From: Tetrahymena thermophila SB210
Lineage: Eukaryota > Ciliophora > Oligohymenophorea > Hymenostomatida > Tetrahymenidae
Direction: 5' to 3'
DNA: 64,000 bases
Assembly (NCBI RefSeq): GCF_000189635.1
Contig: NW_002476262.1
Coordinates: forward strand, 62,001 to 126,000
Shown: positions 37,845 through 50,975 of the stretch, one piece after another
Numbering within the stretch: position 1 is the stretch's first letter
Layout of the letters: every line of letters begins with the position of its first letter
Notes under the pieces: generated by a model
Seen by the model: the letters and a program-made list of their open reading frames with translations, nothing else
Told to the model about the DNA's origin: nothing
Databases searched by the model: none
Program-made: the position numbers and the translations under genes

Positions 37845-39907
37845 CTTGGATCTAGTTTACTTTAACCTCTCTTAGATCAGTGTTTGCTCATATTGCTTTT
37901 GTTTGATATTTAAATAAATCAATCTAAAATTTAGGAACTTTATTTTTCATATCTTTCTATGCAACATATTTTGCTATACTAATATATTATAAATTCTATT
38001 TCATTTTATTTATTTCCTATGCATTGTATTTGGGTGAAGAGTATATGAATGCCTTCATATCGTTATTTATCTTAATACTTAAGAGTTTTCTTCCAAGTTT
38101 AAAATTATGATCTTTAATGTAACATCAAAAATTGTAAACAAAGCTCAAAAGTTTGGTCTAAAAAATTTTAAGTAAATTACATTTAACTTTGTAGCATTTG
38201 GATTCATTTGAACACGTCTAGTGTGAGAAGATGAGAATTACAGTGAGTATCCTCTAGGTAGCATACTATTGATGTACTTTGATTACTCTTATGTCAAAAA
38301 TATTTCTTATACTTACTAATTTTAAAATCATACACAAAGATTAGGTTTGCTGAAATTCAAAAAATTTAGAGAATAAAATGATAGTTAATTCACAAATAAT
38401 TGAGTATAAATGATTGCTCTTCTGTTTAGGAAGTTATTTAAGATATTACATCACTCATTTTAACGATTAGCTTTAATACTTGCACGAAAAATCACTTTGT
38501 TTTCAATGTCCTTGTAGTTCTTTGAATCAATACAATTGAATAAGAACAAAATCTATCAATTTGTTGTAAGAAGTGGAAGAAGACTTTGTTAGATAGATGT
38601 AAATTTTCTTTTTTATTAATCACTTAATCAAATATTTCACACAATTTCGCGCCTAGATAAAAAAAGTAAAAAATTAATAAAGTTAATTAATTAATTGAGA
38701 GAAGAAGAAAACTCACATTATAAATTTTCCTTCCTGATAGATTATATAATCATAAAAAAAATATATACGTATTTTTATATTTATTTATTAATTTATTTGT
38801 AGATATATTCGCATCAAGCTTCTGGTAAATAAATATATTTTAAATTATTAAATGACCATAAATCAATCACCCTTATTCAAATTTAATTACTCAAAATTTT
38901 ATTTTTATTTTTATAAACTCTCTTATTATTTTGTTAAGGTATTTTTCCATCTTTTCATTTAATTTTCAATAAATTTTGAAAGGAAAGTAAATAATTTTGT
39001 CTTAATTAAAATACAAAGAAGTTTAATAGCAAATAATTTTAAATTTTCACATAAATTTGTTGATTATAAGATTTTATTTGAATATAAAATTTAAAAATTG
39101 AGGATATTAAATAGATATAAATATTATTAAATTTTTTTAAAATATTACAATTTATAATAAGAAAAACAAGCAAAATAAGATTAAACATTATTTTTAATAA
39201 AAAGTTTAACTCTTATCATATCATTTAAATCAATTTAATTCTCTTTTTTTTATTTATTAAAATTAGTTTTAAAGCCTATATTAGGAATTGAGTAAACCTT
39301 TTACATTTATTTTTAATCTATTTATTATTTATCTATAAAATAATTGTTTATAGAATTTTTGATCTTTAATATTTTATCAAATAAATATTGGCATCAAATC
39401 AAAGATATTCAATTTAAATAAAAAATGAAATACTTTTGCTTTTACTTAATTCTTCAATTTTCATTTTTTTTATATTTATTTTTGTTTCTTTAATCTAGAA
39501 ATAAATGAATTTCTATTTCTATTGTTAAAAGGTTTATTTTAAATGATAGAAATTATTTATTCCCTCATCAATCAAAGTGTTTGATTAATAGTCATTCCAA
39601 AATAATATTTAAATTGAAATCTTTCAAAATATATAAATAAATAAAAGTAGCACTTAAAATATTATTTTAATAATTTAAAAAAAGCTATGAAATTATTAAA
39701 ATTTTCAGCTTTATTAGTAATGAAAAAAAAAAAATTCTAAGAGCAAAATTTAATTAATAATAGTTGTTCTGATAACAAAATAAATTACTAAAAATAAACA
39801 TCAAAAAAGATATACTTGTAGAGTAATAATTTTGAATGAGTTATTTTTGCAATAAAAAAAGCTTTTTATAAATGCTTTAAAGTAACTAACATGCGTACAT
39901 ATTTTAC
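37845..39907. other. Long intergenic region with a less A/T-rich island
   Basis: Lies upstream of the BET-like gene and downstream of the first GST gene. From about 38040 to 38640 the base composition is visibly richer in G/C than the flanks. TGA-free runs of 60-160 codons exist on the plus strand, but with one stop codon in A/T-rich DNA these are not convincing. It could be a leader exon, a small unrecognised gene or a non-coding RNA. From 38640 to 39907 I see only A/T-rich spacer. Confidence 0.4.
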
Positions 39908-40618
39908 TCATAATTTTGCTTTTTATTTGTTCTTAGAAATTTAAGGAGCTAACTTAAATAAAACTTGATGAGTTTTTTATATTTCTGGAAGAGCTTCTAT
40001 TCTCTACATCCATTCATATAAAATAGGAGTCTTGTTTTTGAAATCATAATCATCAAATTTCATTTAAATAATCTCAGAATAGCATGATAAGTCAGCTATT
40101 GTTAACTGTTAGTTATTACCTATATATTTATTCTTTCCTTGATCTAACCAAACCCTCTCAATAAACCTGAAAACACTTTCAACTTCTTTAAATAATGTGT
40201 TCACATCAAATTAAGGCTTAATACCTAAAACAGGAGCGAAGTATTGATCAAAAAGATAAGGAGCGCATTTTCTTGTATTTGTATGATGCCAATCTAAGTA
40301 AGAATCAACTTTAGCCTTTAGCTAAATATTTCCTCTTGGATAAAGATTAGATTTGTTATATCTGTCTGCTAAGTATCTCATGATTGCATGGCTTTCAAAT
40401 AAATTAAATTATTCGCCGTTTTCAAGAGTTTCAGACATTCCAGGCAACTTAGCAGTGGGGAACATTTTTTTATATTCTGGAGTTCTGTTTTCTAACTTTT
40501 TAATTCTAACTTCTACCAACTCATGAGGAATATTTTCAATTAAGCAAAAAGTTACAATAGCTCTAGATGGCTAACTAAGCCATTCAATATAAAGTTTAGT
40601 GCTTGGTTTTGTTGTCAT
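39908..40618 (-). CDS. Glutathione S-transferase, theta-like (copy 1)
   Basis: A single-exon protein of 236 residues starting MTTKPSTKLYIEWLSQPSRA. The thioredoxin-like N-terminal domain has the theta-type SQPSRA site near the first strand, then KLPGM (cis-Pro) and LFESHAIMRYLADRY, the glutathione gamma-glutamyl-binding Glu-Ser pair. The helical C-terminal domain includes DWHHTNTRKCAPYLFDQYF and YIGNNQQLTIADLSCYSEI. It conjugates glutathione to electrophilic compounds in the cytosol; the substrate is unknown. A close paralogue lies 459 bases upstream in the same orientation. ATG at 40618 gives the normal family N-terminus and TGA is at 39908-39910. Confidence 0.92.
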
Positions 40619-41077
40619 TTAAATTAATATAATATTTGCAATTTAATAAATTATAACAATTGCAAAATAAAACCAAATATTAATACTAACTTTATGATTA
40701 CAAATTCTGGGTTTAATTACATTTAAAGAAACCTTCTAGAATATAATACAAACTAAAAACATAAATTTTATCTCGAATGATGAAACATTCGTCATTATAT
40801 TATGAGATTAACCATTTTATGAATTTTCCTATTTATTCAAGTCAGTAGTATATTTGGTTATTTATTAAAAAAATAATTATTATTTAAGTAAAGGACGATA
40901 AATACTTTTCTTTAGTTTTTATTTAGAAAAAATAAAAAAATTAATAACTTCTTCATTCATTTGCTTGATATTATTTACACTAAATAAATATATTTATTTA
41001 TTAAAGATAAAACTAGATTTGTTTTATGATATAATATAAGTGACTTAAGCTAATTTTTTATAATTATACATTTTTAA
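40619..41077. other. Spacer between the two GST genes
   Basis: A/T-rich promoter side of GST copy 1. No other element seen. Confidence 0.5.
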
Positions 41078-41770
41078 TCAAAGATTAGGTTTTATTTTGT
41101 TTTATGACATTTTTGGAGCTAGTTTGAATAAAATTTAATGGGTTTACTAAATTTCTGGTATTTATTCAATTCTTTTCATCCAGTTGTATAAATTAGGTGT
41201 TTTATTTTTAAAATCATAAGAATCTATTATCATTTGAGATACTTCGCAATAGCAAGATATGTCAGCTATTGTAAGCTAAATATTATTTCCAATAAACTTA
41301 TTTTTTCCTTCTTGAAGCCAAATTTAATCAATGAATTTTAAAATAATTTCAATTTCTTTATATAGCGTTTCAATGTTATTCTTTGGTTTTATTCCTAGTA
41401 CACCTGATGAATATAAGTCAAATAAATAAGCTCCACACTTTCTTGTGTTATTATGGTGCCAGTCTAAATAACTATTTATTAGAGCTCTTAGCTAAATATT
41501 ATCTTTGGGATAAAGCTTAAACTTATTATATCTATCTGCTAAATATCTCATGATAGCATGGCTTTCAAATAAGTTAAATATTTCTCCATTTTCTAATCTA
41601 TCTGAAATAGCTGGAACTTTTGCGCTTGGATTTATTTAAATATACTCTGGTTTGCGATGCTCTAAAGCATTTACTCTAACTTGTATAATCTCATGTGGTA
41701 TATTTTCAATTAAGCAGTAAGTAACTACTGCTCGAGATGGCTAGCTAATCCAATCAATAAAGATTTTCAT
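41078..41770 (-). CDS. Glutathione S-transferase, theta-like (copy 2)
   Basis: A single-exon protein of 230 residues starting MKIFIDWISQPSRAVVTYCL. It shares SQPSRA, IENIPHE, NLFESHAIMRYLADRYNK, SYLDWHHNNTRKC, GIKP, IGNN-QLTIAD and LYNWMKRIE with the neighbouring copy. Its glutathione-binding Glu-Ser is intact. Protein-level divergence is considerable (for example TAKLPGMSE against SAKVPAISD), so the duplication is not very recent. Ends NKIKPNL-TGA. Same role as copy 1, with possible substrate differences. Confidence 0.92.
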
Positions 41771-42921
41771 AATTTATTAGATACTATTAATTTATTTTTT
41801 TAAATTTATAAATTATATCACTTCAAAATAGATTTTGAGAGAAATCCTTTTTATATAGAAGCAACCCAACACTTATCCAATTTATTTTTAAATATTTATG
41901 AAAAGTAAGCTAAAATTTTTTTCAAATATTATTTTTTATTTTCAAAGTATTTTTAAAATAGAAATGCATTATTTTAAAAAATAATTTAGTAAAGAATTTT
42001 GAGTTAATTTGCTTATTAAATAATTAATATTTTCTTTTAAAATAATTAAGTATATTATTTTATAAAATGCAAATCTATTAAAAATTTACAATTTAATATC
42101 TGAAATTACATAATTAAATTAAAAAATCATAAAACAAAGAATTTAACAAGAATTTAGAAGTTATATTCATAAAAATTTTAAAACAACATTAAAAGTATTT
42201 CTATTTTTAAAGGAATAATAAAACAATAATTAAAAATAAATTAACAATTTTTTTTAATTTTTAATAAAATTGATGTGTTTAACATTTTTCGAAGAAAAAA
42301 AAATATAGAGAACTATATTCATGTACTTAGCTTAGTATAAGTGATCTTTTTAAAATTAATACTTTTATAAAAGAGTTTTTAATAAATTTTTTAATTTGAA
42401 TAAAGAATTTGCTTAGGTTATAAAATATTATCTTAAAAAAAATTTATGTTAATATGATTTTTTAATTAGCTTTTTATTTTCAAAAATAAAAGTTCAGTTA
42501 TTAGTTAATTAATTAGCTAGTTTGTTAGTTAGACACAAATTAATTTTGAATTATTCCGCCATTTACTTTTCAATTAAATTACAAAGAATTTTATTTATAT
42601 TTGTTTAAGAATAACACAACATATATGCTTGCATTTAGTGTTTTAAAATAAAACTATAAATTAATCTTTTAATTTTTAACATTTATAATTCCACTGATAG
42701 ACTGATAGGTGGTATACTATTTTAAAAATGAAGGATGTTTTTAAGGATAAAATAATAGTAAATTTTATGAATAGTTAAGATTGAATAAGGATTAATATAG
42801 TTTATACTAAAAAGAGATTGATATAAAAGTGTGCTTAGATTTTTTAGATTAAAATCAAATAAATTAAAGTTGGTTATTATTTAATTTTTCAATAATTTTA
42901 AAATTATTACAAACAATTAAA
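41771..42921. other. Divergent intergenic region
   Basis: Between the starts of GST copy 2 and the acidic unknown gene. Extremely A/T-rich; no gene seen. Confidence 0.5.
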
Positions 42922-44598
42922 ATGAGTATAAAATAAATAGGGAGTCCTATTATTAGCAAATAAGAAGAGGAAAGTTCAAATAAAAACTCTAATATAGAAT
43001 GTATAGTTGAAGAAGATTCTGCTTTGCTCTAAGTTAAGTAAGAATACGATGATTAGGATGAAAATTAGAATAATAATAGCAGCAATAGCAGCACAATAAA
43101 TGCAAACAATTAAGGAAACAACGTTGGAGGAGGGAGAAGCAGATCTTCAGGATAAAATTTAGATGGAGGAAGCTTTAATACCAAAAGAAGTGTTCCTGTA
43201 GTAAAGATGTATTATGGTAAAAAGTATGTAGTCGGTATGTGCTCTCAACAAGAACAAGAAATAGAAAGTGAAGAGGAAGAAAAACCTATTCATTACTATC
43301 CACCCAAACTTATTTTATTGAATTTCCCTCGCCCTCATAACTATGATGCCTAGACTTAACTACTTCTTATAGAGAACTCATAATTCTAAGCAAAATTTTA
43401 GGAGATGAATTAAAATTAAGATATAACTACATATTTAGAGCAACTTGTTGTTGGTAATTCTTTAAATTACACAGAAAAATTAGAAGTTCGTCGCTTTTGG
43501 TTTTCTAGATTTTTTGAGTACGCTTAGCGCTATCCTCCTTGCTGTAGAAGAGTTAAAAAGTTTTGGGAGTGGGTATTTATGCTCAATCCAGAGTCTAATT
43601 TTAGATGGCGTTTTAAAAGCTTTTCTTTACAGTGGATTGAATTGATGACTTCATATGTAGAATTCCGTGAGTTATTTAGCAACTGGTTGGAATCATTTGA
43701 ATAAGACATTCTGTCTGAATTATAAGATGAGAAAAAAAAATTATTTAAGGCATAACTTTATTCTCGTTATTTCAAAGAATTACTTTAGATGAAAAATAAA
43801 AGTAGCTTTGCACCTGATGATTTAGAATCAAGAGAAGATATGCAAAACTAAATTATGGATGAAGGTGTTGTTATCAAGCCAGAAGGATACAAAGAATCAT
43901 GTATTTGTATGAGAGCTGAACGTGATATGAGAATTGGGATTATACCAAAATTAAATAAAGTCTAGTTCAAATATAATATGAAGATTTTCCATAAAAACGT
44001 AGAAATAAATAGTCTATTCACTATGAAGGAGGCTGAGTTACCAGTAAATCCACCTCCTGAAGAAAATTATGATGATGAAGATGAAGATGATGATAATATC
44101 GATGATGACGACGATGAAGAGGACATTGATGATGATGACGATGAAAATGATCTTTCAAGCATTGGCAAAGAAGATGATAGCAACTTATCTTCTTAATCAG
44201 AAGGAAGTGGTGATTCAAATATGATGATGTCTTAAGACTCATTAGCTAATAATAGTTAGATTTAAAAATTTAAAAATTCAATCAAGCCCTAAATGGAGAG
44301 TTTTGCTAATTCTAATAACTATGATAAATAAAATTAAATTCAATCAAAAGAAGAAGAAAATCAACTAAAAAATGAAGAAAAGTAAGACACTTAAGAAAAA
44401 ATTAATCATGATAAAGTTGTAGATAAAGCAGATTAAAACACTGAAAATTAAAGTGCTTAAAATATATAAAATATAAATAATAGTAGTAATGTCAATGCTT
44501 AGGTTGCTGATAATAGTAGTTAAAATGGTGAAGAATTAGACGTAATAGCAACAGACGAGCATATGGACAACAATTAAAGAAATAATATATTAGATTGA
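42922..44598 (+). CDS. Acidic ciliate protein of unknown function
   Basis: One uninterrupted frame of 558 residues from MSIKQIGSPIISKQEEE to NNILD-TGA. After a Ser/Asn/Gly-rich head comes an ordered, aromatic-rich middle (about residues 130-350) with YYPPKLILLNFPRPHNYDAQ, RRFWFSRFFEYAQRYPPCC and FWEWVFMLNPESNFRWRFKS. The dense Trp/Phe/Arg content suggests a helical folded domain, but I cannot name it. An Asp/Glu tract of about 40 residues lies at 44068-44160, and the C-terminal 140 residues are Gln/Asn/Lys-rich. No signal peptide or membrane segment is evident. It does not match a family I know; it may be ciliate-specific. Confidence 0.8.
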
Positions 44599-45858
44599 CG
44601 AATTAAGAAAAGATTGAACGAATACAAATTTATTATAAAATAGAAAAATAAGGAAAAATAATTGGTTATTTAGATATAAATAGAATAAACAGATGCTATC
44701 TATCAATAATTCAGCAAAATTAAAAAAATATAAATTTATAGGAAAGCGACAAAAAACATTATTATTCATTTATTTCATTTTGTACATACAAGTAGATAAA
44801 TTTAAAGCTATTTTATAATTAATTTTTACCTGAAATAAATTTTTAAATATTATACATTAAATAACTTTTGCTTTGTTATAAAAAGCAACTTTTATATGTT
44901 TTTACAATTTAATATTACTTATATTTTAAATATTTCTTTTAAAATAAAATTTAATTATGTATGTCTTTTAACATAAAATATTCATCAATTAATTTAATTA
45001 AAATTTTCAAAAATAGACTAAAAAAAAATCTAAAAATATAAATATAAATAATTTAAATAAGAATTTTTCAATAAATTAAATACTTACTTTATGCAAATAA
45101 ATTAATTAATATCTTGAAAATAAATTTTTGATAAAAATAAATTAGAAAAATGATAATAAAATATGTTTTTTATGATCTGACTTTCAAATAAATTTCAATT
45201 TGATGTATTTTCTTGAATATAAACTAATTTATTTTCAAAAAGATTGAATAGTATTTTTACATATTATACTATTGTTAAAAATTATCTAGATTTTTGATTG
45301 GAATCTTTAAAGAAAATGATTTTTATTAATTTTATTTTTATATTAGATTGAATATTTTATTTAATTATTACATTTGTAATAAAAATTTGTTATAATTTAA
45401 CTTAATCAATTTATTATGATTATTAGTTCAATAAAATTTTGGCTTTAATTTGAAGAAATAAGTTATACATTTAATTTAATCCAATTTAAAAAGTTATTTC
45501 GTTAAGTTTTTTATCTAAAATAGTTTTTACTGGTATCATGCAAAATTTAAATTTGTAAAAGTGATGAAAGTAAGTAAAGTGAGTGAGTGAAAGAATTTAA
45601 ACTTTCCATTTTATAAAAAATAAATTAATATAAAGAAAAGCTGAGATACGAAGAAAGTACTAAGTATATATAATAAATATGAAGTAATTTGTATTAAATC
45701 TATAGATTTTTATTTCTATATAATTAGCTTTAAAAACCCTAGTTTATAATTTTTATTTTACATCTATTATTTATTCTCCAAGCCAAATAGATTTAACAAT
45801 ATTTATTTATTTATTACCTCAGCTAAATTTAAAACTAAATGACATTCGAAATAAGTTT
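44599..45858. other. Convergent intergenic spacer
   Basis: 3' flanks of the acidic unknown gene and PACRG; highly A/T-rich, no coding signal. Confidence 0.5.
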
Positions 45859-47258
45859 TCAGAACATGCAACTTTCATAAGTTGGAATCATATATTTAAT
45901 ATTAATGTAAGCATCTTCTCCACCATACTTTTCAAGTATTTCTAATGTTTCCTAAATTAGATCTGATAAATTCTCATTTTTTCTTTAAGAATAGTCAATA
46001 TGGTCTCCAATATTCACTATAATTTATAGAAGTTATGTAATTTTAACAATAAAAATTATTTAATTTAATTACATCTCTTATTTTTGAACATATTCATCAC
46101 TGGTAAAATTTAACCTTAATTTATAACAAAAATAGATTTAATTATTTATTTTTTATTTTTGTTTTAATAATAATATATTTTACGGTAGTAAGGAACTAGA
46201 GCTTCACCAATCATATCACTTGAAGTAACTAACTTTTATATTTTCTTTAAAGTGGTGCACATAATTGGATGACTCTTTGTGCTAAGTGCCTCTATATATT
46301 GCGAAAAATATTACTCTCTCTTAAATTAAAAATTAATGATTTATTACTCTTAATAGGAATAATTAATTGAGGAAGCACAGCAAATATTTTAGCTCCACCT
46401 CTAGCAAGTAATTCTTCACATCCTTGATCAGCCAAGAACTGATTTTAAATCAAATTTTAATTAAAAAATTTCGGGCATTATTATGAAATAATTTACTTTA
46501 TAGGGTTCTTCAGTTTCTCTAAGTCCTTCAAAAAATATAGGCAAATATAAATGGTAATCTAACAATTCAGGTTCAAGTTTCCATGAAATCTAATTAAGTT
46601 AATAAAAAGTTGAATTTTGTTTATTTGTCTAAAAACTAATTATAAAATTCAATGTAATCAATAAGAAATTACCTTGCGGTGAGCTCCGTGGAAGTTGACT
46701 GCTATAGGTAAATCACCTCTATCATAATACTTTTTGAAGAGATTAATTTCAACAGCTTCACTGATTTAAATTATTTATAAAAAGGAGAAATTAATAAAAG
46801 GATTATTAGCATGTTAATTTGCATATTGAATATAGAATTTATTATCATTTATTCATTTTTGTTTTATGAAACTGTATATATATTATATTTTCACTTAAAA
46901 CTAAATCTTTTTCACTCTAAAAAATGTTAAATTAAAATATTTACATAGCTTTAGCTTCAAAAATACCAGTTTTTTTTACTTTAGGGATAGGTTATACCTT
47001 TTTAGGAGCAAGTGATGAGCAATCTATAGATTAAGATAAGATAATTATTAAAAAAAATGATTAATTAATATCTAGTAGCAAGCAAATAATTCAATAGATC
47101 ATTTCTTTGGCTTAAATCCAAAGTGAATTGAAATTTTAATTTATATTATGAAGAAATGCTATTTTACTTCCACCAGTTCCAGTGAACTTAGATGAAATAT
47201 TTAATAAATGAGTTGTGTTATTTGGTTTAACTTTTCTAGATGGGCTTAAGCTTTACAT
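45859..47258 (-). CDS. PACRG: PACRG (Parkin co-regulated gene) homologue
   Basis: About eight short exons. The start is [14 protein letters not shown] at 47258; the intron 47024-47167 joins phase 1 to [18 protein letters not shown]. Family blocks follow in order: [85 protein letters not shown], and the very conserved end [20 protein letters not shown] then [31 protein letters not shown] forms part of the inner junction that seals the B-tubule of axonemal doublets together with FAP20, so it acts in cilia and basal bodies. The protein is of normal length and intact. Minor exon ends are approximate. Confidence 0.93.
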
Positions 47259-48480
47259 TTTTATACTAACTATTCTAAATAATTATTAAATTTATATGAA
47301 TTGCTTTTTTATTATTTCTGTTCTTTTGCTTTTTCTATTTTTTGTTTTTTAATTAATATTTATATGAATTCAATAAAAAAATGATAAAATATAAATGAGT
47401 TTCTTTTTTTTTTATTTGCTTAATTATAAAAACTATTCGCTATCTTTAATAAATAATAAGTAATAAGTAAAACTTAACAACCATTAATTATTATCATTTA
47501 ACAGCGAACAAAATTTTGATGTTAAATAATCTTCATCATTTTCATTTGAAAATTAAAACATATTTTTACTTTTATTTATTAAAATGCATTTCATTATAAA
47601 TTAGAAATTATCAAATTATTTAATGTATATTTATTCAATAATTTTTAAGATAGCTTATATGTCTATTATAGTTATTTATAATTTATTTGATTTAAATAAA
47701 TCGATTTTTTAAAATAAATATTTATATTGTTTTTTATTATAGATTTATTTTTAAGAGTTATTCTTAAATTTAATTTACTTTTTAAATGAATTTTCAGATT
47801 ATAAAATAATCCATCCAAATAAAGATTTTATTAGCTTCAAAATTAAGGATAGATATCATTTTTAAGTTATTTATTTTAGCCTTCATAAATAATTTTCACA
47901 AAAAAATATATTTAACAATTTTTAAATTAAAAAATTTACAGAATTTTATGTCTTTAAAATAAAGCTGAGCTCTCAAATAATAATTTATTTTAAATAAAAT
48001 AATTTTTATTCATTTTTTATTTTTTAAATAGAAAAAAATTTAGGTTTTGTAAGGAATGATTTTATTTTATAAATAAAGCTTGCATTCTAGTTTATAGCTA
48101 ACTTAAGAAATATATTATAAGTAAATTTGAAATTCAATAAAATAGATGAATTAGATAAAATAGATATGCGATTTTATCAAATTAATATTCGACAGATTGT
48201 GATAGTCATTCTTTATTTAATCTTTATTTGTTTGCTTATTTAACTCATTTAACATTTTCAAGGTATTTAAATTGTTTACATTCAATACTGCTTTTTTGAT
48301 CCGTCTTTTAAATAAAAAATTAAGAATTATACAATATAATTAATTTTTCGTTAATAGCATAGATATAAATCAAAATCTCTTCAAAAAGTAAAGATATAAT
48401 AATAAGCATAGGTTTTAAAAAAGTGAAAGAAGTAGTAGTGATTAGAAACATTTAATAATTTTAACTTCTCTAGATAAATG
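47259..48480. other. Divergent intergenic region
   Basis: Between PACRG and the LMBR1-like gene, both starting outwards. A/T-rich; presumably both promoters. Confidence 0.5.
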
Positions 48481-50328
48481 GCTGACGTATTTTTAATTAT
48501 TATAACTATTGTCCTAGCTATTTTATTAGTCATAGCAAGTTTTTATCTTCTAGTTTTGTATTGTCATCGTAATTCATTTTAATTAAATTAAATAAGAAAT
48601 AAAACCAATTAGATTAAGCTAATAGCAACGTTTTAATTAACTTAAAATATTTTATTTAATAGCTGAAGATAGAGGCTGGGGAACGTCACTGTTTTGTAAG
48701 ATTGTAGTCGTAATTATCAAATTATAATTAAATTTGCATTACATTAATTTAATATTCTATTTATAGATTGCTGGTATGACACTTAGTTGGGCTTAAGTTT
48801 TAATCCTGCCTTTAGATGTGTCTAACTCAAGGTAAATAATATAATTATGAAATATAAAAAATTAATTTGAAATATTGAATTTGTTAGGAATGATGCTGGA
48901 TTAGATATGACAACCTTTTGGTATATAATTTATATGTGCGTTGCTATAATGGTTAGTATAATTATACCATTTGCATCGTTTATGTATGAAACTGACGATG
49001 AAAAACCTATTGTTTCCAGAGTATTTACAGCTATTTGTTATGAAATTTGTCTTTTTATAGTTATTAGTATTGCTTACTTTGTATCTTGGGCATATTTAAA
49101 ATACGCTTAAATACCTGTTACCATTATTACCACAACTTTGAGTCCTAGCTCATTTTTAAATGCAGGAGATTAAATTCCTTCAAACTTTACTCCAAGTTAG
49201 GTTTCTAATAATACAACTTTAGAATTAGAAGTTACATTTGTTATTTATGTTATGGCTTTCACTAGTTTTATTGGTAATTGGTTATTTGTGCTTTTTGCAG
49301 GTGTAGGACTTTTCTCATTACCACTTGATATGATTCTTGAATTTTGTAACAGACCTAAGCTTAGAAAGAGTAGTGAAGCTAAGGAAATTAAGAATATCTT
49401 AATAAGAAAAACAGAAACTTTAATTGAGCAAGGAAAAAATGTTAGAAGTAACAAACATAAACAAAATCAATTAATTTTAATGTTATTGTATATAAAAATA
49501 AATAGAAAATGGAGAAAATATATCAGAAGATGAGGGATTTTGGAATAGAAGAAGATAAAAAAAAGATTTTGAAAAGTCTTTTAATGAATTTAGAGTTTCA
49601 GTTTTAAGTTTAGAGAGAGATTATGATATTTTTAAGCTAGAATTAAGTATTGTCGATGTGAATCCAGCAGTATGGTTTTTGAAATTAGTTGGTGGAGTTT
49701 TATTATTTGGTGTATCTATTGTCTGGTGGCTCCATATGTAATTTGTTAAAATAATATTGAAGCTATTTATTTATAATTTTCTTTCAAAATTTAAAAGTAT
49801 TATCTATATTTTGGCTCCAGGAATATCAGGTTTTCCATCATCTCCTTTCTTAAATAAAATGCTTACAGATATAGAAGCTTCAGGAGTAAACTTTTTAGCA
49901 ACAGTTTTCTTCGCTGGTCTAGCTCTTCACTTGCTGTTTTGTGTCTAAAAAGGAAATATCAAGTTTGGACTTAGAATTCCCTTCATATTTACTATTCATC
50001 CTATGAAAATAAATGAAACATGGATGAACAGTTTCTTATTTAATATAAACCTAGTTTTAATCTGTAGTGTCTCTATATGCTAGTTTTGCACTAAAGCACT
50101 TTCAATTTATACAAGATCAACTACCATTGATAGTAAAAATTAATTTTGCATGAATATACATTAATTAATATTTAAAAATTAGTTTTGTTCAACTAATAAG
50201 TTAGATATCTTAAGTTCTTTTAATACTTTTACAAAAACAATGTGTTCGAGTATATTTTAGTAATTTGGTCAGTTTTAACCCTTGCCTACTTACTTTTAAA
50301 AAGATCTGACAAACCAAAAGTAAATTGA
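48481..50328 (+). CDS. LMBR1/LIMR-family multi-pass membrane protein
   Basis: Six exons with phase-consistent introns at 48569-48662, 48710-48766, 48832-48897, 49448-49505 and 50133-50182. It begins [19 protein letters not shown] (first membrane helix), then [34 protein letters not shown] and [20 protein letters not shown]. These are family hallmarks, followed by [15 protein letters not shown]. About nine hydrophobic helices follow, with a cytosolic loop between [17 protein letters not shown] and [12 protein letters not shown]. The last helix ([19 protein letters not shown]) ends with [12 protein letters not shown]. Members include lipocalin-receptor-like and LMBRD1 lysosomal proteins. The role here is not known beyond a membrane receptor or transporter accessory function. 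Confidence 0.9.
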
Positions 50329-50975
50329 TAATCAATCAAAATTTAAAATTAAAATTATTTTTAATAAAAAAAGGCTTTATAATAAATAGAAGAGTTATAA
50401 AAAATAAAAATTAAGTGATTTAAACAAATCTTTATTGAAAGTTCATTTCTAGCAATTTACACAAAAATTTCCTATAAATAAACATGAATTACAAAGTTTT
50501 TATAAAATTTCAAATTAAATTATCAATTAAATAATTATTAAATAAATAAAAATTATATTACACTAAAATATTTTGTAATCTTTATCTAAAACATATTTAT
50601 GTCTACAGTTTTTAAATTATTCGTTTATTTCTTCATCATTAAATAATTAATTTATTAAAATTTATATATAAACCTATAATAGTAATTCATTAGATAGCTT
50701 TTACTACACAATTAAATTTTATAAATTATAGATATATGAGTGCTAGCTATTTTTATTTTTTTTTAATTCTTAAAATTGCTCAGATTGTTAATGATTTTTA
50801 GTTTGAATTTTTTAGAGAGATTTGCAGAAAATTATTTACTTAGCTCTACTATTAATTAATAATTAAAAGTAAAAATTGATTAGAAAAAATTATTAATATT
50901 TTATAAAATTAGTTTAAAATCAAAAGATATTAAAAGATTCATATATTAAAAATACCTAAAAATCATTTAATCTAG
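50329..50975. other. Intergenic spacer between plus-strand genes
   Basis: A/T-rich; the LMBR1-like 3' flank and leucine-rich gene promoter. Nothing else seen. Confidence 0.5.

Noticed and set aside
35160..37855. Several Cys/Leu/Phe-rich plus-strand frames
   Set aside because: They are antisense readings of the BET-like gene exons.
38049..38240. Plus-strand frame starting MPSYRYLSQYL
   Set aside because: About 60 codons between TGAs is the chance expectation with one stop codon; no domain or homologous neighbour.
44021..44242. His-rich minus-strand frame
   Set aside because: Antisense of the Asp/Glu tract in the plus-strand acidic gene.
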